Positions 38,167 to 46,740 of a DNA stretch of 59,675 bases are shown here, piece by piece. The notes under the pieces were generated by a model, which saw only the letters and a list, made by a program, of their open reading frames with translations, was not told the origin of the DNA and did no database searches. The translations under genes and the position numbers were made by a program. Source of the DNA: Candidatus Kutchimonas denitrificans (lineage in GTDB: Bacteria > Gemmatimonadota > Gemmatimonadetes > Palauibacterales > KS3-K002); assembly GCA_011774835.1 (NCBI GenBank), contig JAACAK010000096.1, forward strand, positions 29,312-88,986, given 5' to 3'. Numbering within the stretch: position 1 is the stretch's first letter; the number at the start of each line of letters is the position of its first letter.

Positions 38167-39543
38167 CTACCCGGAGAGCTGGCCCGGCTGCTCTAACTCC
38201 GGATCGCCGGAAAGGTCGGCCATGACCTGGTCCGGGGTCAGCTCGCGAGCCCGCTCGAGCCGTGCCAACCGCTTCTGAAACTGGGCCAGCGCGTAATCGA
38301 GGAAGTCATCGATCTCGAGGCCGAAGGGCACGACCTCGTACGCGTCGAAGAGCTCGTGGATGATGCCCAGCGCCGGCTCGAGCAGCGACTGCATGTGCCG
38401 TTCGAGCCCCGGCCAGAGACCCGGGTCCGTCGCCAGCAGCCGGGACAGCAGGAAAACGCCGTAGGCGATGTGGCGTGACTCATCCCGCTTCAGCAGCCCG
38501 ACCCCCTCCCGGAGACCGGGGAGCAGGTCATTCCGCTCGAGCATGGCGTAATAAGCGTGGTACCCGGTCTCGGCCAGCGTACCTTCGACGATCATATTAT
38601 AGGTGACGGATGCACGGACCTGGGCCTCCGGGGTGGGATCCTCCAACAGCGCGCCCATGGCCACGGGCAGCTGCTCGTAGAAGACGACGCGGTAGCTGGC
38701 ACCGTGGAAGCGCGACAGGTCGCTGGCGTCGCCCGCCACTTCGTCCAGGAAGCGACGGAAGAACTCGGTGTGCTTCGCCTCTTCCCAAAGGAAGGTCGCC
38801 AGGTAAAGCTCCTCCTCGACGCGCCGCTCGCCGGAGATGGCGGCGATGAGCGGCACGATCTCCTGGGCCACCGATTCCTCGCCGGCCTGAAACAGCGATG
38901 TCAGGTGGAGCAGCACCTCGCGCTCCAGGTCATCGAGCCGGTTCCAGTCCTCGATGTCCCGGGCGAAGTCGATGTCCTGGGGGTTCCAGATGCCGATGCG
39001 CTTGGCCTTGTGGTAGAGCCGCATCGGCAGGCTTTCATGGTCGAGGCCCTCCGGGCTCGTGGTGACGAACCCCGGGGCGCGCCGGCCGGGCCCCGGCGGC
39101 AGCGATGTCACCGAGCCGGCTCCGTCGTCGGAAGCGCCGGCGGCCGAGTCGATGCGAGCGGCGGCCGCCACCATCTCCCGGGCGGCGGCGGCGTAACGGG
39201 TGAGCTTGAGGACGCTCCCCTGCCGCACCTCCAGCTTACGGTGGAGGAGAGCGATGAGCGGATCGAGGTCGCCGGTCAGCAGCTCGCGCCACACGGCCTC
39301 GGGCGCCGCGATCACGTACGGCGCGGCCGCCCGGTCGGCCTCCGAGGCCGGACGTGCCGCGCGACACGAGCCGTGCCACAGATCGAGAAAGACCTGACGC
39401 GGCCCCGTGGGGCCGGAGTCATCGTCGAGCACGAACACGACCGGCCACTCCCAGGACGCGGCGGCCTGACGATACCGCTCGCTGGCATTCAGCTCGGCCG
39501 CCCATCGCGCGACCCACCGGCCGGTGAAGATCTCCTCCGGCAT
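38167..39543 (-). CDS. SCP2-like domain fused to R2-like ligand-binding oxidase (R2lox)
   Basis: A 458-residue protein with two parts. Residues about 1-130 resemble an SCP2 sterol/lipid carrier domain (FTGRWVARW; PYVIAAPEAVWRELLTGDLDPLIALL). Residues about 170-435 are an R2lox ferritin-like oxidase. All six Mn/Fe ligands are visible: E222, E255, H258, E320, E355, H358. So are V225 and Y315, the pair that forms the Val-Tyr ether crosslink in known R2lox. R2lox binds a long-chain fatty acid, so a fused lipid-binding domain makes sense. The gene starts 4 nt after the MocR regulator stop and is probably controlled by it. Typical R2lox proteins are about 310 residues and lack this extension. Confidence 0.85.
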   Translation of the reverse strand: MPEEIFTGRWVARWAAELNASERYRQAAASWEWPVVFVLDDDSGPTGPRQVFLDLWHGSCRAARPASEADRAAAPYVIAAPEAVWRELLTGDLDPLIALLHRKLEVRQGSVLKLTRYAAAAREMVAAAARIDSAAGASDDGAGSVTSLPPGPGRRAPGFVTTSPEGLDHESLPMRLYHKAKRIGIWNPQDIDFARDIEDWNRLDDLEREVLLHLTSLFQAGEESVAQEIVPLIAAISGERRVEEELYLATFLWEEAKHTEFFRRFLDEVAGDASDLSRFHGASYRVVFYEQLPVAMGALLEDPTPEAQVRASVTYNMIVEGTLAETGYHAYYAMLERNDLLPGLREGVGLLKRDESRHIAYGVFLLSRLLATDPGLWPGLERHMQSLLEPALGIIHELFDAYEVVPFGLEIDDFLDYALAQFQKRLARLERARELTPDQVMADLSGDPELEQPGQLSG

Positions 39544-39547
39544 TCTT

Positions 39548-40918
39548 TTAAATCACAACCTCCAATGACTCCGCGCCGGAACCCAGCGTCCGATCGAGGG
39601 CCGTCAGGCCACGCTCGAGGGCGGCTCGCGAGCGCGGCGGCCCGATGCATACCCGCACGGCGTGCGGCACACGATCGCGTTCGGCCGCGAAGACGTCCGC
39701 CGGCGTGACCAGCGCGCCTCGATCCGCCGCCTGCCGGGCGAATTCCCGGGCCGACCAGGGCTCCGGCACCGATAGCCAGCCGTGAGGGCTCACCGGATGG
39801 ACCCGGTATTCCCAATTTGTCAAAGCCCGAGCCGCGATCTCCTGCCGGGCCCGCGCCTCCTCCCCCTTCCACTTCATCACCCGCTCCGCCGTCCCGTCAG
39901 CGATCCAGCGGGCCATCACCTCGGCGGCATGCGGAGATGCCAGGTACGTGGTGGCGGCGATCTTCGCCTCCACCCGATCGACCGCCTCCACCGGACAACG
40001 TAGATAGCCGATACGGAGCGTGGGAAGCAGGCTCTTCGACGTCCCGGCAATGTAGTACGCGCGCTCGCACAGCGCCGACAGCCGCGGCAGCTCCGGCAAC
40101 AGGAAGCCGTAGCTGTCGTCTTCCACCAGCGCGAGACCGCCGTCGTTCACGATCTCGGCCACCTCACGCCGCCGCGCCTCGGACATCACCGCCGCGGTCG
40201 GGTTCTGCAGCGTGGGCATACAATAGAGCGCCGCCGGTCGGTGCGCCTGGCAGGCGGCCCGCAGCGCGTCCGGCAGGATCCCCTCACCGTCCAGCGGGAG
40301 CGGCTCGAGCCGGACCCCCAGCAAGCCGGCCAAACACTTCATCCCGCTGTACGTTACCTCCTCGACCAGCACGGCGTCACCCGGCTCGACCTCCGCCGCC
40401 AGCGCCACCGCCATAGCGTGCTGGGCACCGCTCGTCACCACCACCCGGTCGGCGGCCGCTCGCAGACCCACCCGCCCCAGCCACTCGGCCCCCGCCTCCC
40501 GGTGGCGCCAGCGACCCCCATGCGGGCCGTAGTCGAACAGGGCCGGGTTCGGCTCCCGGACCACCGCCGCCAGCGCCTCCTGTAATTCGGTCATCATCGG
40601 CAGCGGTAGCAGCGTATTCGGGCGCAGGTTGACCGGGCCGCCTTCATCGCCTTCCCCGCCTCCGTCGACCGCCGCCGACCCGCTCACGTACGTCCCGCGT
40701 CCCACCTCGCCCCGCACCAGCCCCCGCCGTTCCGCCTCCCGGTAGCCCCGGGTCACCGTCGTCAGGGCGATCTCCAACCGCTCCGCCAGCTCCCGCTGCG
40801 TCGGCAACTGCTGGCCCGGCGACAGCTCGCCCCGGTCGATCGCCTCGGCGATCGACCGGGCCAGAGCGAGGTAGAGGGGTGCGCCTTTCCGCTCGATATT
40901 CGGCGTCCAGTTTGTCAT
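39548..40918 (-). CDS. MocR-type regulator (GntR wHTH plus aminotransferase fold)
   Basis: A 456-residue regulator. Residues about 1-70 form the GntR winged helix (LYLALARSIAEAIDRGELSPGQQLPTQRELAERL). The rest is a fold-type I aminotransferase-like domain, with the PLP lysine in AGTSKSLLPTLRIGYLR. MocR proteins sense PLP with an amino compound. Start ATG 40918 opens the wHTH; the frame upstream is short and carries operator sequence. The start codon itself lies in an operator-like site, which implies autoregulation. It is in an operon with the R2lox fusion and divergent from a decarboxylase gene. Confidence 0.87.
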   Translation of the reverse strand: MTNWTPNIERKGAPLYLALARSIAEAIDRGELSPGQQLPTQRELAERLEIALTTVTRGYREAERRGLVRGEVGRGTYVSGSAAVDGGGEGDEGGPVNLRPNTLLPLPMMTELQEALAAVVREPNPALFDYGPHGGRWRHREAGAEWLGRVGLRAAADRVVVTSGAQHAMAVALAAEVEPGDAVLVEEVTYSGMKCLAGLLGVRLEPLPLDGEGILPDALRAACQAHRPAALYCMPTLQNPTAAVMSEARRREVAEIVNDGGLALVEDDSYGFLLPELPRLSALCERAYYIAGTSKSLLPTLRIGYLRCPVEAVDRVEAKIAATTYLASPHAAEVMARWIADGTAERVMKWKGEEARARQEIAARALTNWEYRVHPVSPHGWLSVPEPWSAREFARQAADRGALVTPADVFAAERDRVPHAVRVCIGPPRSRAALERGLTALDRTLGSGAESLEVVI

Positions 40919-40927
40919 GCATACAAT
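40911..40927. promoter_or_regulatory. MocR operator candidate overlapping the regulator start
   Basis: TTTGTCATGCATACAAT differs from the second site (40998-41014) at only a few positions, and shares the 11-bp ATGCATACAAT. It covers the MocR start codon on the minus strand. Confidence 0.6.
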
Positions 40928-40997
40928 ACTAATCATTGACCCGATAGAATGCAAGCATTAGCTTAATTCACTCGTTGCAATATCAGCTATTGGAGGC

Positions 40998-41014
40998 ATT
41001 GTAATGCATACAAT
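40998..41014. promoter_or_regulatory. MocR operator candidate overlapping the decarboxylase start
   Basis: ATTGTAATGCATACAAT is an inverted repeat (ATTGTA/TACAAT around ATGCA) that contains the decarboxylase ATG at 41004. A third ATGC-containing near-palindrome, AATGCAAGCATT, lies midway (about 40948-40959). Confidence 0.6.
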
Positions 41015-42509
41015 CGACGCTCCCGACCCCACCGCTTCACCCGACGACACCGGCCTCGACCCTGCCCGCTGGGACCGGCTTCAGGCCCTGGGCCATCGCA
41101 TGCTCGACGACATGTTCGAGCAGCTCCAGACGCTGCGGGAGAGGCCGGTCTGGCGGCCGGTCCCGGAGGAAGTCGCCCGGCGTCTGTCGGTTCCGCTGCC
41201 CCGACGTGGGATCGGCGCGGAGGCGGCCTACGAGGCGTATCTGCGCGATGTTTTCCCGTATCCGCTGGGCAACACGCACCCCCGGTTCTGGGGGTGGGTG
41301 CTGGGGAGCGGTACCCCGGTCGGGGTGTTGAGCGAGCTGCTGGCGGCGGCGATGAACCCGAACCTGTCGGGGCTGCGGAGCGGGGCGATTCACGTCGAGC
41401 GCCAGGTTCTGGCCTGGCTGAAGGAGATGCTGGGCTATCCGGCGACGTCGAGCGGTCTGCTGCTGAGCGGTGGCTCGATGGCGAACCTGGTGGGGCTGGC
41501 GGTGGGAGCGACGGCCCGGGCGGAGTTCGACGTGGCGGCGGAGGGTTGGGCGGCGGCTCCGCGGCGGCCGGTGGTCTACGCGTCGGCGGAGACCCACTTC
41601 TCGGTGGAGAAAGCGGTGCGGACGTTGGGGCTGGGAACCGACCGGTTGCGCTACATCCCCACCGACGCCGAGTACCGGATCGACCTCGCCGCGCTGGATG
41701 CGGCGATCGAGGCCGACCGTCGCGCGGGTCTCCACCCGCTGGCGCTGGTGGGGAACGCGGGGACGGTGAACACGGGCGCGTTCGACGACCTGGAGCGGCT
41801 GGCCGACGTGGCGGAGCGGGAGGGACTCTGGTTCCATGTGGACGCCGCGTTCGGCGCCTTCGCCGCTCTGGACCCGGAGCTGGCGGATCGGGTCCGCGGG
41901 CTGGAGCGGGCCGACTCGCTGGCCTTCGACCTCCACAAGTGGCTGCTGGTTCCGGTGGAGGCGGGTGCGATCCTGGTGCGTCACCCGGAGGCTCAACGGG
42001 CGGCGTTTCGCGTCAGCGGCGAATACGTGTCCCACGTGGCAGGCGGCATCGGGAAGGACTCGACCGAGTTCGCCGAGCTGGGCCCGCAGCTGACCCGGGG
42101 TTTCCGGGCGCTCAAGGTCTGGATGTCGCTGAAAGCGCACGGCGCCGACGCCTACGCCGCGCTGGTGCGTCGCAACGTGGAGCAGGCCCGCTACCTGGCC
42201 CGGCGCGTGACCGAGCATCCGCAGCTCGAGCTGCTGGCGCCGGTGCCGCTCAACGTGGTGAACTACCGCTTCGACCCCGGTGATCTCGACGGCGGCGGGC
42301 TCGACGAGCTCAACCATGACATCCTGGTCCGCCTGCACGAGGACGGCATCGCGGCGCCCTCGCACACGCGACTGGGCGGACGTTTCGCGCTGCGGGTCTG
42401 CATCACGAACCATCGAACGCGCCGAAACGATCTCGACCTGCTTCTGCGCGAGACCGTGCGCCTGGGAGCCGATCTGCTGGAGGGGGGAGAACCGGCGAGT
42501 TTTTCATGA
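41004..42509 (+). CDS. PLP-dependent group II decarboxylase family protein
   Basis: A 501-residue enzyme of the aromatic-amino-acid/glutamate decarboxylase family. LLLSGGSMANLVGLAVG binds the PLP phosphate, VDAAFGAF holds the aspartate that meets the ring nitrogen, and AFDLHKWLLVPVEAG carries the PLP lysine. GGAGG lies 7 nt before the ATG. It probably decarboxylates an amino acid to an amine. A divergent MocR gene and a downstream EamA exporter suggest a substrate-induced module that makes and exports an amine; the substrate cannot be read off. Confidence 0.87.
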   Translation: MHTIDAPDPTASPDDTGLDPARWDRLQALGHRMLDDMFEQLQTLRERPVWRPVPEEVARRLSVPLPRRGIGAEAAYEAYLRDVFPYPLGNTHPRFWGWVLGSGTPVGVLSELLAAAMNPNLSGLRSGAIHVERQVLAWLKEMLGYPATSSGLLLSGGSMANLVGLAVGATARAEFDVAAEGWAAAPRRPVVYASAETHFSVEKAVRTLGLGTDRLRYIPTDAEYRIDLAALDAAIEADRRAGLHPLALVGNAGTVNTGAFDDLERLADVAEREGLWFHVDAAFGAFAALDPELADRVRGLERADSLAFDLHKWLLVPVEAGAILVRHPEAQRAAFRVSGEYVSHVAGGIGKDSTEFAELGPQLTRGFRALKVWMSLKAHGADAYAALVRRNVEQARYLARRVTEHPQLELLAPVPLNVVNYRFDPGDLDGGGLDELNHDILVRLHEDGIAAPSHTRLGGRFALRVCITNHRTRRNDLDLLLRETVRLGADLLEGGEPASFS

Positions 42510-42589
42510 GTGATTTCGGATAGATCCAGAGGGCGACCGGCCCGATCATCACTCGATGCCGGTCGAGCTCGAAGGGAAGCGAGGGGACG

Positions 42590-43630
42590 ATGACAGGCGA
42601 AGCGCGAGGAGGTGGAGTCACCCGGATGGCGTGGGTCGCATACGCGATCGTCTGCGTCGTCTGGGGGTCCACCTACCTGGCGATCCGCATCGGCGTGCAA
42701 CACTTGCCGCCGGCGTTGCTGGGCGCTTTCCGTTTCACCGCCGCGGGCGCTCTCCTGTTGACCGTCGCGCTTTCGTTCGGCCACAAGCTGCCCCACCGTG
42801 TCGCCGACTGGCGCACCAACCTGATCGTCGGCGTTCTGCTGCTGGGCATCGCCAACGGACTGGTGATCTGGGCGGAGCAATACGTGCACTCGAACGTGGC
42901 GGCCATCTTCGTGGTCACCGTCAGTCTCTGGCTGGCTCTGTTCGACGCCCTCATTCCCGGGAGCAAGGGACGGCCGACGCCCGCTCAGGTCGTCGGGCTG
43001 TTGGTCGGGTTCGCCGGCACGCTGCTGCTGGTGGGCGACGACCTGAAGGCGCTGCGGGAGGCCGACTGGCGCGGCCCCATCGCTCTGACCGGTGCCTCGG
43101 CGGTGTGGGCGCTGGGTTCGATCTATTCCCAGCGCCGACCGACGGGCAGCAGCCCCTACACGAACTCGGCGCTTCAGATGCTGGCCGGCGGCGCCGCCCT
43201 CTGGGCCGCGGCGGCCGTGCGCGGCGAGTGGGACGCGCTGGCGTTCAGCTGGGCGGGCTTCGGCGCGGTGGCCTATCTGGTGCTGTTCGGGTCGATCGTC
43301 GGTTTCACGGCCTACATCTACATGTTGCGCCACCTGCCGGCGACCACGGCCGGCACCTACGCCTATATGAACACGGTGGTCGCGGCGGCCCTGGGCTGGC
43401 TCGTCCTGAGCGAGCCGATCACGACCCGGACGATCGTGGCGATGGCGATCGTTCTAGGCTCGGTCGTCGTGGTTCGCCGTGCGCGCCGGGTGCAGCTTCG
43501 CCCGGCACCACAGCGCGTCGGCAAGCGGAAGCGGGCTGCAACCGATTTCCCGAACGCCCGCGACCGCGAGTCGGCCGCGCTGATCGAGCTGACGCCCGTG
43601 GCCGACCCGGACCTGGGGAGCTCGGACTGA
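42590..43630 (+). CDS. EamA/DMT-superfamily transporter
   Basis: A 346-residue inner-membrane protein with about ten hydrophobic helices in two EamA repeats. VVWGSTYLAIRIGVQHLPPALLGAFRFTAAGALL is the first repeat signature, and WALGSIYSQRR begins the second. The C-terminal tail from about 295 is basic and polar. GAGGGGACG precedes the ATG. EamA proteins export metabolites and amino acids. It lies 80 nt after the decarboxylase and may export the product. Confidence 0.87.
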   Translation: MTGEARGGGVTRMAWVAYAIVCVVWGSTYLAIRIGVQHLPPALLGAFRFTAAGALLLTVALSFGHKLPHRVADWRTNLIVGVLLLGIANGLVIWAEQYVHSNVAAIFVVTVSLWLALFDALIPGSKGRPTPAQVVGLLVGFAGTLLLVGDDLKALREADWRGPIALTGASAVWALGSIYSQRRPTGSSPYTNSALQMLAGGAALWAAAAVRGEWDALAFSWAGFGAVAYLVLFGSIVGFTAYIYMLRHLPATTAGTYAYMNTVVAAALGWLVLSEPITTRTIVAMAIVLGSVVVVRRARRVQLRPAPQRVGKRKRAATDFPNARDRESAALIELTPVADPDLGSSD

Positions 43631-43861
43631 GCCATGTCCTGCTGCGAGACGAAGATCCCGGCTCAGCCACGCCACAGGGACCACCTCCTGGCGGACGCCC
43701 TGCCCCGCGGTGGCCGGCCCGGCCCGGCGGGCTATATTCACAATGCAGCCCCAGCCTCGACCGATTCCGAGACCAGCGACCGTGCCGCTACGCGAGCCCT
43801 CACACGTCGACGACATCCAGCGCGGCGTCCACGAGGGGCGGTCCGACCTAGTAGAGAGGCC

Positions 43862-45388
43862 ATGACCCGAATCTTCGCCCGCGAGCTGGTGCACCGTCGC
43901 CTGCCGCAGATCATCGGTCTCTACCTCGCCGCCGGCTGGGGTATCCTCGAGTTCAGCGATTGGGCGGTCGCCCACTTCGAGATGACCTTCCCGCTGACCG
44001 ACGTGGTGGTCGCGGTCTGGCTGGTGGGGCTGCCCATCGCCGCCATGCTGGGCTGGAAGCTGGGCGGAAATGGCGGATCAGCGGCGGCGACGCGATCCGC
44101 GGAGAGCTCGGCCAAGTCGATCGCCGTCCTCCCCTTCGCCAACCTGAGCGACAGCCCGGACACCGAGTACCTGAGCGACGGGCTGAGCGAAGAGATCATC
44201 AACTCGCTGGCCAAGATCGAGGACCTGAACGTTGTCTCGCGCACCTCGGCCTTCGCTTACAAGGGCCGCAGTCAGGACGTGCGCAAGATCGGGCGCGAGC
44301 TGAACGTCGCCTCGGTGCTCGAGGGGAGTGTCCGGGTCTCGGGCAGCCAGCTGCGGATCACGACCCAGCTGATCAACGTGGCCGACGGCTACCATCTCTG
44401 GTCCGAGCGCTTCGATCGAGAGATGGAGGACCTGTTCACGATCGAGGACGAGATCGCCGAGAACGTGGTCCGCACGTTGCGCGTGATCCTGGGCGAGAAC
44501 GAACGCCACGCCCTCTTCAGGTTGCCGACGCAGGATGTGCGCGCCTACGAATATTACCTGCGCGGCCGGCAGTTCTTCCACCAGTCGCGGCGCAAGAGCC
44601 TCGAGTACGCCCGCGAGATGTTCAAGCGCGCCGTGGAGATCGATCCCGATTACGCCCTCGCGTATGCCGGCATCGCGAACAGCAGCGCCCTGATCCACAC
44701 CTATTACCCCACCAGCGAGGGCGATGTCGAGCGGGCCGACGAGGCCAGCCGGCGGGCGCTGCAGATCGACCCGAATCTGCCCGACGCCCACGCCGCCCGC
44801 GGGTTCGCGCTCTTCCTGATGAAGCGGCTGCCGGAGGCCGAGGAGGAGTTCGAGCGGGCGATCGAGCTCGACCCCAGGAACTACGAGGCCCACTACTTCT
44901 ACGGCCGCACCTGCTTCCAGCAGGGGAAGCTAGAAGAGGCGGCACAGCGGTTCGAGCACGCGGTGGCGGCGCGCGAGGACTATCCGGCCGCCTTCTTCGC
45001 CGCCCAGGCGCGGGAAGCGCTGGGCCGGAAGGAAGCGGCGCTGGCGGCCTACGAGCGCGCGCTGCGCATCGCCGAGAAGCACATGGACCTGAACCCGGAC
45101 GACCCGCGGGCCGCGACGATGCGAGCCGTTGCCCTCTGTCGAACCGGCCGGCTGGAGGAGGGGCTGGAATGGGCGCAGCGCGCCCTGGCCATCGACCCCG
45201 AGGATGCCAGCGTCCGCTACAACGTGGCCTGCCTCTACGCGCTGGAGGGGAAGAGCGAGGAAGCGATCGGTTGCTTGGAAGACGCCATAGACGCCGGCTT
45301 CGGCAGCCGCGACTGGATCGCCAACGACCCGGACCTGGCCTCGCTGCGCGACCATCCGCGCTTTAAGGCGCTAATGTCCCGACTCTGA
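43862..45388 (+). CDS. TolB-like/TPR protein with N-terminal membrane helix
   Basis: A 508-residue protein. One or two hydrophobic segments lie near 18-32 and 46-66. Residues about 85-215 are a TolB N-terminal/FlgO-like domain (KSIAVLPFANLSDSPDTEYLSDGLSEEIINSLAK; VLEGSVRVSGSQLRITTQLI). From about 225 there are six or more TPR repeats. Proteins of this plan are often the C-terminal part of CadC-like or adenylate-cyclase-like regulators, but no DNA-binding or cyclase domain is present here. AGAGAGG precedes ATG 43862; upstream frames lack similarity. Likely a protein-interaction scaffold at the membrane. Confidence 0.82.
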   Translation: MTRIFARELVHRRLPQIIGLYLAAGWGILEFSDWAVAHFEMTFPLTDVVVAVWLVGLPIAAMLGWKLGGNGGSAAATRSAESSAKSIAVLPFANLSDSPDTEYLSDGLSEEIINSLAKIEDLNVVSRTSAFAYKGRSQDVRKIGRELNVASVLEGSVRVSGSQLRITTQLINVADGYHLWSERFDREMEDLFTIEDEIAENVVRTLRVILGENERHALFRLPTQDVRAYEYYLRGRQFFHQSRRKSLEYAREMFKRAVEIDPDYALAYAGIANSSALIHTYYPTSEGDVERADEASRRALQIDPNLPDAHAARGFALFLMKRLPEAEEEFERAIELDPRNYEAHYFYGRTCFQQGKLEEAAQRFEHAVAAREDYPAAFFAAQAREALGRKEAALAAYERALRIAEKHMDLNPDDPRAATMRAVALCRTGRLEEGLEWAQRALAIDPEDASVRYNVACLYALEGKSEEAIGCLEDAIDAGFGSRDWIANDPDLASLRDHPRFKALMSRL

Positions 45389-45502
45389 CCCGGCCCCGGG
45401 GAAAGTGACGGCTGGCTGCAGGCGCCCGCCCCGCAGCGTGAAATCGGCCCGGGCCAGGCGGCGCAGCACGTGCGATTCACCGCGCCGCCACCTACAGCGG
45501 AA

Positions 45503-45569
45503 GGGAGTTGGGAGCGAGGAACGCTTCAGCGTTGAACGTCCGGCTCCCGACAGATGACTCCCGACTCCC
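45503..45569. repeat. Nested inverted repeat between convergent genes
   Basis: GGGAGTTGGGAG (45503-45514) pairs with CTCCCGACTCCC (45558-45569), with one G-T type mismatch. Between them AACGC/GCGTT forms an inner hairpin (45520-45533). It may terminate both neighbouring transcripts. Confidence 0.55.
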
Positions 45570-45581
45570 GCTTCCCAACCC

Positions 45582-46715
45582 TCACCTCCATCCCAGCTCC
45601 AGAAGCCGCTGCGCGTTCCCGCCCAGCACCTTCTTCACGTCGGCCTCCGTCACGCCACGATCGAGCATCAGCCGGGTGAGCTTCCCGACCTGGGACGCGT
45701 CCCGCATGTCGTCGGGCGGGTCGGTGAACCCATCGAAGTCGGTGCCGATGGCGATGTGCTCCCACGACCCTGTCACGTCGTGGACGTGCTCGACGGTCTT
45801 CCAAATGTACTCCAGACCGTCCTTTGGGTGGCTCTCATCGAGCCAATAGGTCATGAAGATGACCCCGACGACGCCGCCGGTGCTGGCGATGTGCTCGATC
45901 TCGTCGTCGGCCGGGTTATAGGGATCACCCATGAACTCACGCACGCCCACGTGGCTGGCCATGATCGGCCGGTGGGTCCCGACCTCGGCGAAGATCTCCT
46001 GCCGGGCTTCCGGGCTGCAGTGACAAACGTCGACGATCATCGACAGCTCGTTCATCTTCCTCACAACGGTACGACCGAGCTCGGTGAGCGGCTCCGACGA
46101 ACCGAAGTTCAGTTTGCACAGCTTCTTTACGGCGTTGTCGGGGGGGATCCCATCGGTCTGCATCGCCATGCCGTTGTTGTAGAAGTGGCAAAGCGTGATC
46201 ATCGCCACGCCACGCCCGGCCAGTTTCTCCAGGTTGGCCTCGACGTTGTCAGGGTCGTCCTCGAGCACGTGGGCACCCTCGATACAATGGACCACGGCGA
46301 TCTTCCCCGCGGCCGCGATTCGCTTCACGTCCGCGGCGTTTACCGCGATCTCGGCCCGATCCGGCTGCCGGTGCACCTGCCTCTCCATCGCATCGATCAT
46401 CTCGATCAGGCGGTCGAACTGGTTACCCGAGATCTTCTCGAAGAATCGAGGTACCAGAAAGGACGCCACCAACCGGGCGGCCAGGCAATCCTCGAACAGC
46501 TCCCGCTCCGGCACGTAGTGCGCGGCCCAGATCGCACCGTAACCCCCCTTCTCCAGCATGGCGAAGTCCGACCGGGAGGCAAACGGGTCGAACGTCCTTC
46601 CCGAGTAGCGATGCTTCCACAAGTCGCGATCGAAGAGATACGCCTTGAGCGATGGGTGGATGTGGACGTCGGTAAACGGCGCCTCGCGATGGATGCGCTG
46701 GATTTCGTGTGTCAT
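45582..46715 (-). CDS. Membrane dipeptidase family (M19) peptidase
   Basis: A 377-residue zinc dipeptidase. Ligand motifs are DVHIH (H18 and H20), VVHCIEGAHV (bridging Glu), DVCHCS and ASHVG (histidines) and GTDFDGF (Asp). The family hydrolyses dipeptides, often with a D-residue, and some beta-lactams. There is no signal peptide, so it acts in the cytoplasm. ATG 46715 opens the similarity; the frame upstream overlaps the phosphoesterase gene. The phosphoesterase gene ends 25 nt upstream, so the two may be co-transcribed. Confidence 0.87.
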   Translation of the reverse strand: MTHEIQRIHREAPFTDVHIHPSLKAYLFDRDLWKHRYSGRTFDPFASRSDFAMLEKGGYGAIWAAHYVPERELFEDCLAARLVASFLVPRFFEKISGNQFDRLIEMIDAMERQVHRQPDRAEIAVNAADVKRIAAAGKIAVVHCIEGAHVLEDDPDNVEANLEKLAGRGVAMITLCHFYNNGMAMQTDGIPPDNAVKKLCKLNFGSSEPLTELGRTVVRKMNELSMIVDVCHCSPEARQEIFAEVGTHRPIMASHVGVREFMGDPYNPADDEIEHIASTGGVVGVIFMTYWLDESHPKDGLEYIWKTVEHVHDVTGSWEHIAIGTDFDGFTDPPDDMRDASQVGKLTRLMLDRGVTEADVKKVLGGNAQRLLELGWR

Positions 46716-46740
46716 GAGGCACCCGGGCCGAGCGTGGTCG

